A stretch of 64,000 nt of DNA from Hungatella sp. GTDB lineage: Bacteria > Bacillota > Clostridia > Lachnospirales > Lachnospiraceae. The position numbers were made by a program, and so were the translations under genes. The notes under the pieces were generated by a model that ran no database searches, was not told the DNA's origin, and saw only the letters and a program-made list of their open reading frames with translations. Of the stretch, positions 17,268-24,662 are shown in pieces. The stretch lies in contig JAAWBS010000037.1 of NCBI GenBank assembly GCA_022792815.1, forward strand, positions 50,127 to 114,126, in the 5' to 3' direction. Positions within the stretch are counted from its first letter, which is position 1; the number at the start of each line of letters is the position of its first letter.

Positions 17268-18757
17268 TGAAGTCCCCTCCTCTCTGCCAAGGAAACAGCC
17301 AGATGAATCAGCTCCTCCGCGTCTTCCCTACACAAAAATCCTTTGCTCACCTGCTCTTTTGTGTCCTCCGTCACCAGCCTCCGATAGTGGTCCAAGGTGC
17401 CGTAGAGCTCCCGCACCATGGCGGCAGAAAATCCCTCCTGATATCCGAAGAGTCCGTCTTGCTCTGACTCCGGATCCACAAAGCTTAAGCCCTTTTGGAT
17501 GCGGCTGGTACTGTGGTATCTGCCTGTGGGATAATTGAGAAGACAGGTGCGCAGGCCGCCTATGGTATTGCCGAACGCGTCCTTTCGGTTCTCCCCCTCG
17601 GCATTCGTAAGGATCCGCTCACAGTGTCCCGGCGCCGCCCCGGTTCGAACCCACCGAAACAGATTGCGGAAAGCAGCGGCAAACAGCAGATGGGAGGGAT
17701 AGTCATTGCCCTCCTCGTGCTCCCCCCTGTATGCGGGCAGATGGTTGATCCGCTCTAAATCCGGATCCTTTTCATAGTAATCCACATAACTATACATTGT
17801 GTCATGGCTGGCTCCTGTGACCTCGTAGAGCCGGTAGAGGAAATCCGGCCTGTCGCTGTCCTGACGCATAGTCCTCCAGCTTCCGAACCGCCCGTTCTCG
17901 CTTTCTGTCTGGACGGCAATAAACGGCTGGGATACCTTCTCCACCCGGTACAGCCTGTGACTGTAAGTCCTTCCCGTCTCATACTGATTTACCGGAGTCA
18001 CCACCCGTCTGACACCGCCTCCCGCCAAATACCCGTCAAAAACACAGCCGTCTCTGGCCACCTCCGGCCTGTAAGCAAAGCTGTTCACATACCGGAACAG
18101 ATAGCAGGCAGACTGAGACCAGCCGGTGAGATAAAGATACTCTCTCCTGTAATCCCTAAGAGGATTTTTCTTGTCGTCAGAGCGAAGCAGCCAGGCTAAG
18201 TCGGTCAGCATATCCCAAAAAAGCCCTGTCTCATAGCGGATGTCCAGATCAGGAAGGTTGCTGTTTCTCCGAATCGTCTCCTCCATATCAAAGGGAAAAG
18301 GGATGTCCCGGTTTGGATTGTTCCAGGACAGGATACCATATCGGGTCGGATCAAACTCTATCAGTTTCGGGATGGTGTTGGGCTTGCTGGTAATCCCCAC
18401 ATAGATATCCCCGTTCCGCATAAATTCCCGGTGGCCTAAGATCCACATGCGGTCAATCTCCATAAAGGAGGTAGGGTTGATGATTTCGACCACTATGTTG
18501 CCGCTGCACCTTTTCGGATCCGACGGTGCCCGGACGATAAAGCGGTTTATGTACGGGGCATCTTTGGTCATGACCTCCACTTGACCGGCATGGTCCTCGT
18601 CGTCAGCCCCTTCCCGTGTCCGGTAGACATGGGCGGTACCGTACATGTAGTATTCCTGTTCCTGATAACCTTTTTGGGAAAGGCGGCAGTATTTTTCTGC
18701 ACTGGCAAATGGGTAGCTTTCCGGTGTAATGGGAATCTCCTGAATCTTCTCTATCAT
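17264..18757 (-). CDS. Alpha/beta hydrolase domain protein (PF20091-like)
   Basis: The 497-residue protein resembles the large alpha/beta hydrolase family annotated as PF20091 (Abhydrolase_10). The nucleophile elbow is GWSQSACYLFRYVN (G-x-S-x-S, about 218), and the catalytic His probably lies near the C-terminal third. No signal peptide is seen. The ATG is preceded by AAAGGAGG and a promoter at 18798-18826. It is the first gene of a two-gene operon with the DUF5060-DUF4038 protein. A role as a carbohydrate or glycoside esterase is plausible; the substrate is unknown. Confidence 0.7.
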   Translation of the reverse strand: MIEKIQEIPITPESYPFASAEKYCRLSQKGYQEQEYYMYGTAHVYRTREGADDEDHAGQVEVMTKDAPYINRFIVRAPSDPKRCSGNIVVEIINPTSFMEIDRMWILGHREFMRNGDIYVGITSKPNTIPKLIEFDPTRYGILSWNNPNRDIPFPFDMEETIRRNSNLPDLDIRYETGLFWDMLTDLAWLLRSDDKKNPLRDYRREYLYLTGWSQSACYLFRYVNSFAYRPEVARDGCVFDGYLAGGGVRRVVTPVNQYETGRTYSHRLYRVEKVSQPFIAVQTESENGRFGSWRTMRQDSDRPDFLYRLYEVTGASHDTMYSYVDYYEKDPDLERINHLPAYRGEHEEGNDYPSHLLFAAAFRNLFRWVRTGAAPGHCERILTNAEGENRKDAFGNTIGGLRTCLLNYPTGRYHSTSRIQKGLSFVDPESEQDGLFGYQEGFSAAMVRELYGTLDHYRRLVTEDTKEQVSKGFLCREDAEELIHLAVSLAERRGLQ

Positions 18758-18797
18758 GAGATGGCCTCCTTTTTATAAATTGTCTGCTGTTGAAAGA

Positions 18798-18826
18798 AGT
18801 ATAAGAGTTAAATAACTTAATTACAA
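18798..18826 (-). promoter_or_regulatory. Promoter of the alpha/beta hydrolase operon
   Basis: TTGTAA (complement 18821-18826) and TATACT (complement 18798-18803) are 17 bases apart on the minus strand. The spacer reads TTAAGTTATTTAA, again an operator-like sequence inside the promoter. Confidence 0.65.
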
Positions 18827-18830
18827 TAGA

Positions 18831-18870
18831 TTCTTAAGTAACTTTACTTAATATATTACTTAATTATTCC
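18831..18870. promoter_or_regulatory. Cluster of CTTAA operator-like words
   Basis: The stretch contains TTCTTAAGTAA, TTTACTTAATAT and CTTAATTATTC in close succession. The last two also occur in the control region of the isomerase operon (TTTACTTAATAT at 14157-14168 and CTTAATTATTC at 14117-14127). They are likely binding sites of the paralogous LacI regulators. Confidence 0.55.
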
Positions 18871-18879
18871 GGTTCGGTC

Positions 18880-18908
18880 TTGCGCTTTCTGCAAAAATCT
18901 CTTATACT
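18880..18908 (+). promoter_or_regulatory. Promoter of the second LacI gene
   Basis: TTGCGC (18880-18885) and TATACT (18903-18908) are 17 bases apart, 32 bases before the start codon. Confidence 0.6.
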
Positions 18909-18940
18909 TACCGTATAGAAATCACAGACAAAGGAGCCTT

Positions 18941-19945
18941 ATGATCATGTCCGTCACTGCCAAACAGATCGCCCGACAACTAAATCTGTCAGAAGCTGCC
19001 GTGTCCATGGCTTTAAATCACAAGCCTGGTGTCAGCACTCAAACCAGGCGTCGGGTTTTGGAGACCGCCAGAAGCTTGGGTTACGATTTTTCCAGAATCT
19101 CCTCTCTGAGAACCGCCCCAGGCTTGATCTATTTTATCTACTATAACAAACTGGACATCTTCACCATGCCCTTTTTCAGGGAATTGATCCGCGGTGTGGA
19201 GGAAACTTTTGATGGATCTGGATACCGTCTGAGTCATCAGCATATCTATGCCGTAGACGACGTAGAAGAACAATTAGAAAGGCTTTCTATTCACGGCTGT
19301 GACGGGATCATCCTGCTGGGAACCCAGATGACCAGGGAGGATTTTGCCCCCTTCGCCTTTTTAGACCGGCCCATCGTCCTTCTCGACACCGGCATCAGCT
19401 CCGTCAAGGCAGATTGCATTCAGATTAATAACATGGAGGGCGCCCGCACAGCCACGGACTATCTGATCAAAAAGCGGCGCAGACAGCCCGGATATCTTCG
19501 CTCCGTCTGCCCGCTCCATAATTTTGAGGAGCGGGCGGACGGGTTTTTCAAGGCCATCCGGCAAAACGGCATGTCCCCCTCTCATTCTGTCGTCCACCGC
19601 CTGGGCTCCACGGTGAATGCCGCCTATGCGGACATGCTGGCAATTCTGGGCCAGAAGGAGCCTTTGGCCTCCTGCTACTTCGCAGACAATGACGACCTGG
19701 CCATCGGCGCCATGAAGGCTCTGAAGGAGCAGGGATATCGTATCCCTCAGGATATCAGTCTCATCGGCTTTGACAATACCCCTTTTTCTGCCTATGTGGA
19801 CCCGCCCCTGACCACAGTCCATGTTCCCAAATACTACATGGGACAGTTGGCGGCCCAGCGGATGCTTTCCGTGTTAAAGGCAACTGAATTTCACTCGGTG
19901 AAGGTGGAGGTCAACACCAATCTGATCATCCGAAAGTCGGTTTGA
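18941..19945 (+). CDS. LacI-family transcriptional regulator 2
   Basis: The 334-residue protein has the LacI helix-turn-helix TAKQIARQLNLSEAAVSMAL and a sugar-binding domain ending in LIGFDNTPFSAYVDPPL. Alignment with regulator 1 suggests the ATG at 18947 (MSVTAKQIA) as the equivalent start; the ATG at 18941 has AAAGGAG only 4 bases upstream, so either is possible. It diverges from the alpha/beta hydrolase operon. Regulators 1 and 2 may answer to the same or related sugars. Confidence 0.93.
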   Translation: MIMSVTAKQIARQLNLSEAAVSMALNHKPGVSTQTRRRVLETARSLGYDFSRISSLRTAPGLIYFIYYNKLDIFTMPFFRELIRGVEETFDGSGYRLSHQHIYAVDDVEEQLERLSIHGCDGIILLGTQMTREDFAPFAFLDRPIVLLDTGISSVKADCIQINNMEGARTATDYLIKKRRRQPGYLRSVCPLHNFEERADGFFKAIRQNGMSPSHSVVHRLGSTVNAAYADMLAILGQKEPLASCYFADNDDLAIGAMKALKEQGYRIPQDISLIGFDNTPFSAYVDPPLTTVHVPKYYMGQLAAQRMLSVLKATEFHSVKVEVNTNLIIRKSV

Positions 19946-20099
19946 GCGTGGGACAAGGCTTGTTCCTTTCCACAAACTCACCTGCTTCACGGAGAAAAAC
20001 GTCCCATGATTCCGGTTGTTTCTCATATTCCTGCAGAGATACCAGGACTCAGAATCTGACAAGGTAAGGGGGATGGAGAAATGGAAGCAGCATGAAATA

Positions 20100-20783
20100 T
20101 TAGTCACAGACATTAAAATTCGTGCCCCCATACTCCAGAATCCGGTCTGCCATCTCCCGGCCGTAATCTTCTGCAAAATCTCTCAGCACCAGCTCACTCA
20201 TCTTCTCCCCCTCGCTCTGAAAGACGGCGGCTGCCACCTCCCGGTAAGCCCAGAACGAGTGGGCGCAGTGGTACTCAAAACTTCTTAACCCCTCCGGAAA
20301 CTTGCCTCTCTCAGCGCCCTCCCCGATCTTCCCTCGGGCCAGCCGGTGGATACAGCAGTCGCCGGTGTGAAGGGTCTGGTCCACCACATAATTCAGTTCC
20401 GGGTTAAAGCCTGTCGATATGGCGCTGTCCAAGTGTTTACAGTACTCCTTCCCAGCCTCCGAAAGGCCCATATCCCGAAACTGGAGATACCAGGGGCACT
20501 GAGTAATCTTAAGACTCCCATCCGGAGTCATCTCCGACCGGCTCTGACAGCCTTCCGCTGCCATGTCCTCGGTTCCCACCCACTCTCCATAGTAGTTGTA
20601 GGCAGACTGAGTCAGGTATTCCCCCTGGCGGATAGCCCGCTGGGCCATCCGTCTTCCTCTCTGCATACCGTAGTATCGGGTCCCGTGGATGAACGCGTTC
20701 AATCCTCTGTCTCCGAAGGTCTCTGTCAGGTAATAGTAGTATTTTGCGGCAATGTACGCGTGTGTCTTCTCGTTGAATCCCAT
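20100..20783 (-). CDS. L-2-amino-thiazoline-4-carboxylic acid hydrolase family protein
   Basis: The 227-residue protein resembles the ATC hydrolase family (PF14196), with the N-terminal KTHAYIAAKYYYYLTETFGD, the central YNYYGEWVGTED and the C-terminal HTGDCCIHRLARG. The founding member opens a thiazoline ring in bacterial cysteine synthesis; most family members in gut Firmicutes have no known substrate. It stands alone between the second LacI gene and the purine cluster, so context does not settle its function. No signal peptide. Confidence 0.7.
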   Translation of the reverse strand: MGFNEKTHAYIAAKYYYYLTETFGDRGLNAFIHGTRYYGMQRGRRMAQRAIRQGEYLTQSAYNYYGEWVGTEDMAAEGCQSRSEMTPDGSLKITQCPWYLQFRDMGLSEAGKEYCKHLDSAISTGFNPELNYVVDQTLHTGDCCIHRLARGKIGEGAERGKFPEGLRSFEYHCAHSFWAYREVAAAVFQSEGEKMSELVLRDFAEDYGREMADRILEYGGTNFNVCD

Positions 20784-21158
20784 TTCGATTCCTCCCGTCA
20801 GTTGGCTTGATTAATATTATAAATGTAATAGGACGGCTGCAAAACGGGCTGGGCAAAATTATAATTTTCAGGTTCTCCTATCTCCCCACCCTCTTTTCCT
20901 GTGGTATAGACGAAAGTATACTGGGCGCCGGAAGCAGAACCGTAAGCTTCCGAACGTATTGTTCATGCCCTTGTCGCCTACTTTTGTCGAGATCTCCGTC
21001 CCCTAAACCACCTGAATCCCTTCCAGACTGGGAAACGCACTGCTTGCTGTAAAGGCGGCTGCCAACATCAGCACTGCTGCTTTTCTCATCTTCATACTCA
21101 GTGCTCCTTTGTCATCTTTTTCTTTATCCTAACATGTTTCCGACCACATGGCAAGTCC
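20784..21158. other. Intergenic stretch with a gene remnant
   Basis: These 375 bases hold no full gene. On the minus strand an 18-residue signal-peptide-like start is followed soon by a stop (21003-21095, listed separately). The rest is AT-rich near 20807-20880 and otherwise featureless to me. Confidence 0.5.
21003..21095 (-). pseudogene. Signal-peptide remnant or 30-residue secreted peptide
   Basis: An ATG at 21095 with AAAGGAG 9 bases upstream starts a good signal peptide (MKMRKAAVLMLAAAFTASSA) and stops at TAG after 30 codons. The frame then stays open past the stop for about 45 more codons without homology that I recognise. This looks like a disabled secreted protein, but a real micropeptide cannot be excluded. 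Confidence 0.35.
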
Positions 21159-22538
21159 TCACTCTACCTTCTGATACGTCCCCCTGGCCACATATTTTCC
21201 CTCATACTTCCTGACAAGTTTCCCGTCCTCAGCTGCCAGTTTCCCCCGCAGATACACCTGTGCGGGCCTCCCCTTCACCGGAAATCCTTCATAAGCCTGA
21301 TAATCCACATTGGCCGTCTGGTTCTCACGGGTAAGCACCCAGGAGGCCTCCGGATCCCACACCACCAAATCCGCGTCGCTCCCTGCCGCGATACACCCTT
21401 TCTCAGGATAGACGCCGTACAGCTTGGCCGGATTCTCCGACAGCACCTGACACATCTGTTCCGCGGTCAGCAGGCCCTTGGCCACGCCGTAAGTGTACAG
21501 AAGCACCGGCCTGGTCTCCACCCCGGCCATGCCTCCGGGAATCTTGGTGAAATCCTCCCTCCCCATGTCCTTCTGGGCCAGAGTAAAGCTGCAGTGGTCC
21601 GTGGAAATGGTCTGGATCTGCCCCTTTCTCAGCGCATTCCACAGTCTGGTCCGGTCCTTCTCCCCCCGGAGAGGCGGGGCGATGACATACCGTCCTCCCT
21701 CAAAACCCGGCAGGTCGTAGAGACTCTCGTCCAGGAGCAGATACTGGGGGCAGGTCTCAACATACACTTCCTGCCCCCGCTCCCTGGCATATTTTACCTC
21801 CTGAAAGCCGATTCCGGAGCTCAGATGCACCACGATCACCGGCGCCCCGGCCAGAGCCGCGATTTTCAACAGCCTGCTTACAGCCTCCGCCTCCACTGCC
21901 GCCGGCCGTGTGTTTTTGTGAGCACAGGGCCCTGTATTTCCCCGTGCCTTCTCCTCCTCCACCAGAGCCTTGATGACCCCGCTGTTCTCGCAGTGAACCC
22001 CGGCGATGCCTCCTAAGTGCCGCAGCCTTTTCAGCACCTGGTAGATGGCCTTGTCCTCCAGAATCATGTCATCGTAGGTCATGTACAGCTTAAAGGAGGA
22101 CGTCCCTTCCTCTATGATCGACTTCAGCTCCTCGGAAACGTCCTGATTCCAGTCGGAGATGGCCAGATGAAACCCGTAATCGCAGGAGCTGACCCCGCCC
22201 GCCTTCCTGTGCCAGTTTTCCAGGGCCTTATGAAGGCTCTCTCCTTTATACTGAGTGGCAAAATCAATGACCATGGTGGTGCCGCCGCTGACGGCCGCCC
22301 TGGTCCCCGTCTCAAAATCATCGGCCGTCACCGTCCCTGCCACCTCCAGATCAAAGTGGGTGTGAGCGTCGATAAATCCGGGAAAAATCCATTTTCCCGT
22401 CACGTCCACCACCTGAGCCCCTGTCTCCGAAAGATCCGTTCCCACCTGCCTGATCTTCTCTCCCTCTATGAGTACGTCCGCTTCCCTCCAGCCGTCGCCG
22501 CTTACCACGCGGCCTCCTTTTAATAATGTCTTCATCAT
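21159..22538 (-). CDS. hydA: Dihydropyrimidinase/hydantoinase
   Basis: The 459-residue cyclic amidohydrolase opens dihydropyrimidine or hydantoin-type rings. Metal ligands appear as DAHTHFDLE (about 59), the carboxylated lysine in SSFKLYMTY (about 150), VVHLSSGIG and STDHCSF (about 316). Length matches E. coli YgeZ/HyuA (about 461). The GGAGGAACATG site allows either of two adjacent ATGs. In purine clusters of gut bacteria this enzyme acts with YgfK and SsnA on ring-opened urate products; that role here is inferred from its neighbours. It lies last on the minus strand, after a terminator, so it probably has its own promoter in 22539-22676. Confidence 0.92.
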   Translation of the reverse strand: MMKTLLKGGRVVSGDGWREADVLIEGEKIRQVGTDLSETGAQVVDVTGKWIFPGFIDAHTHFDLEVAGTVTADDFETGTRAAVSGGTTMVIDFATQYKGESLHKALENWHRKAGGVSSCDYGFHLAISDWNQDVSEELKSIIEEGTSSFKLYMTYDDMILEDKAIYQVLKRLRHLGGIAGVHCENSGVIKALVEEEKARGNTGPCAHKNTRPAAVEAEAVSRLLKIAALAGAPVIVVHLSSGIGFQEVKYARERGQEVYVETCPQYLLLDESLYDLPGFEGGRYVIAPPLRGEKDRTRLWNALRKGQIQTISTDHCSFTLAQKDMGREDFTKIPGGMAGVETRPVLLYTYGVAKGLLTAEQMCQVLSENPAKLYGVYPEKGCIAAGSDADLVVWDPEASWVLTRENQTANVDYQAYEGFPVKGRPAQVYLRGKLAAEDGKLVRKYEGKYVARGTYQKVE

Positions 22539-22676
22539 GTTCCTCCGGATCTTTCCAATCGTGTCTGTCTCTTAAAAGAATTCTGTTCTGCAGGATTCTC
22601 CGCCGGCATCGGGCCGCCTTGGCAGCATCAGCCTTTACCGCCGCAGCGCGCCCCGCATGCAGTTCCTCCCGTGATA

Positions 22677-22717
22677 CAAAAAAAGAGAGGACAGGGATCC
22701 TGATCCTCTGCCTCTCC
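22677..22717 (-). terminator. Terminator after the flavoprotein gene
   Basis: On the minus strand GAGAGGCAGAGGATC pairs imperfectly with GATCCCTGTCCTCTC and is followed by TTTTTTTG. It starts 10 bases past the flavoprotein stop. Confidence 0.75.
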
Positions 22718-22726
22718 GTTTTCTGA

Positions 22727-24475
22727 CTACTGTCCTAAAATATACTCTGCTGCTTTGGTGCCTGAGATGCGTCCGAAGACAACGGCAGCGCTGTAGGCTC
22801 CGCTTGTGCTGGTGACTTCACCGGCAGCGTAGAGTCCCTCTACCACTTCCTTGTCCGTGGTCAGCACCTGAGCGTTCTCATTGGCCAGGACGCCGCCCTT
22901 GGTCATATGGTTGGCAGCCTCCACCTTCACGCCGTAGTAAGGCCCTTCCTGGTCAAAGGCGCGCTTGCCTTCCGGAACATTGCTGTTGTACTCGTCCACC
23001 GTGGCCTGAAGCTGGTCTCCGTCGATGCCCAGCGCCTGGGCCAGTTCTCCGATGGTCTCGCCCTGGGAATAGTAGCCCAGTCCCACATGCTTTCTGATGC
23101 GGTAGAAGGAGTCATATCCCGTCTGGTCTGTGATATAGAACACAGATCTCCCGGTCTGCTCCAGAATGGTCTTGCCCCGGTCCAGGCTGGTTCCCTCGTG
23201 AACCATCAGCTGGCCTTCTGCGTTGACCTCCAGAGACAGGTCCGCACCGCCGGTCAGATCGCGGCGGGGAACGATGATGTTGGCGAACACGCTCATGGTA
23301 TCCATGTGATCCAGAGCATATCCCTTCTCCTCAAACACCTTGACAAAATCGCCGGTGGCGCCCATCTGGTTGGACGTGTTCATCACCTCATAGCCCGGGG
23401 CGTACTCGGCCAGCAGGTCCTTGTTGTTGCAGAAACCGCCGGTGGCGATGATCACCGCCTTGGCGTTGATGTCGTATGTATTGTTCTTGTTCTGCACCTT
23501 CACTCCCGTGACTTTTCCGCTTTCGTCCACGATGAGGTCAAAGCCCTTGGTTCCCGTGCGCACATCGATGCCCAGCTCTTTTACCTTGGCCTCCATGCCG
23601 TCCAGGATCTCCTCACCTGCGTAGGCATCCGCCTCCGCCATATGGTTGGTCCCGCCGTAGTTGTAGTTCAGCTCCACGCCAAACCCTCTCAGCCACTCAT
23701 CCAACTCCCACTCGCCGTCAGCCCACGCCTGAATCCGCTCCGGCGAATCCCAGCTGGATTCCTTGCTGGCGATAAATTCTTCTTTTGTCATCTCGTTGCC
23801 GGCTTCGATCATGGCTTTGGAATTGATCAGGTCAAAGAAATTCATGTCGAATTTGCCGTTGCCGCCCAGGATGTCCAGCTTCTCCACCACGATAATGTCC
23901 GTCAGTCCCGCGTCGCTGGCCGCGATGGCAGCTCCGAGTCCTGCAGGGCCTCCGCCTACGATCACCAGATCCGTAGTCACGGGATCCAGCTCTTTGGCCT
24001 CCTCCTGGGGGCCTGCGGTGGTCATGGTGATCTCACCGAAATCCGTTCCCGCCTCTTTTGCCGCCTCTGCCACGGCCTTCTTCACCGCAAACGAGGTGAA
24101 GGTGGCTCCTGACACGCTGTCCACTACCGGGGACTGAGCTTCGAGAATCCGCTCCTCCAGCACAGGCAGCATCCGCTTCTGTACCAGGCTGGTCTCGTTG
24201 CCTCCTGTGATCTCGATGCCGGTCATCTTGCCGCCGGCCACCGTCAGAGTGACCTCCACGTCTCCGCCGTAACCAGATCCTGTGGCCACATAGGTGCCGT
24301 CCTTCAAGCCTTCCTCCTGTGCCGAAGCCTCGGTGGAAGCCGGTTCTTCAGCTGCGGCTGTGGTAGCAGCCTCGGTGGTCGGCTCTGTGGAAGCTTCCGT
24401 CTGAGAAGTCTCAGGAGACGAACAAGCTGACAGCAGCACAGCGCCTGCAAGCAGCAGGCTCAATGATTTCTTCAT
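22727..24475 (-). CDS. Exported FMN- and FAD-binding flavoprotein reductase (lipoprotein)
   Basis: The 582-residue protein has a lipoprotein signal (LLAGAVLLSACSS, Cys18) and a Thr/Ser/Glu/Ala-rich linker. An FMN-binding domain follows (about 58-135), with the ApbE flavinylation motif DSVSGATFTS. Then comes a FAD-binding fumarate-reductase-type domain (about 160-582), starting DLVIVGGGPAGLGAAIAAS and ending GEVTSTSGAYSAAVVFG. Such proteins work outside the cell as terminal reductases for organic acceptors, fed through flavin electron transfer. The active-site stretch NHMTKGGV differs from the classic HHTMGG, so the acceptor is not evident. It has its own promoter and sits inside the purine cluster, between hydA and ygfK. 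Confidence 0.92.
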   Translation of the reverse strand: MKKSLSLLLAGAVLLSACSSPETSQTEASTEPTTEAATTAAAEEPASTEASAQEEGLKDGTYVATGSGYGGDVEVTLTVAGGKMTGIEITGGNETSLVQKRMLPVLEERILEAQSPVVDSVSGATFTSFAVKKAVAEAAKEAGTDFGEITMTTAGPQEEAKELDPVTTDLVIVGGGPAGLGAAIAASDAGLTDIIVVEKLDILGGNGKFDMNFFDLINSKAMIEAGNEMTKEEFIASKESSWDSPERIQAWADGEWELDEWLRGFGVELNYNYGGTNHMAEADAYAGEEILDGMEAKVKELGIDVRTGTKGFDLIVDESGKVTGVKVQNKNNTYDINAKAVIIATGGFCNNKDLLAEYAPGYEVMNTSNQMGATGDFVKVFEEKGYALDHMDTMSVFANIIVPRRDLTGGADLSLEVNAEGQLMVHEGTSLDRGKTILEQTGRSVFYITDQTGYDSFYRIRKHVGLGYYSQGETIGELAQALGIDGDQLQATVDEYNSNVPEGKRAFDQEGPYYGVKVEAANHMTKGGVLANENAQVLTTDKEVVEGLYAAGEVTSTSGAYSAAVVFGRISGTKAAEYILGQ

Positions 24476-24516
24476 AATGTTATCCTCCTTGGATTTTATG
24501 GACTTTTCCGCGATTC

Positions 24517-24545
24517 AGGATAACATTTTTTAAGATACCTGTCAA
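24517..24545 (-). promoter_or_regulatory. Promoter of the flavoprotein gene
   Basis: A perfect TTGACA (complement 24540-24545) and TATCCT (complement 24517-24522) are 17 bases apart on the minus strand, about 40 bases before the start codon. Confidence 0.75.
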
Positions 24546-24662
24546 TCATATATTCGATTTTTACATTTTTTTAATTTACTTTTACTCGTTCTCTGTCAAT
24601 TTTTTAAATTCCTCCTATATGCCGGCCTGTTATCCGGGCTCAAAACGTCCCCTCTGCCCCGA

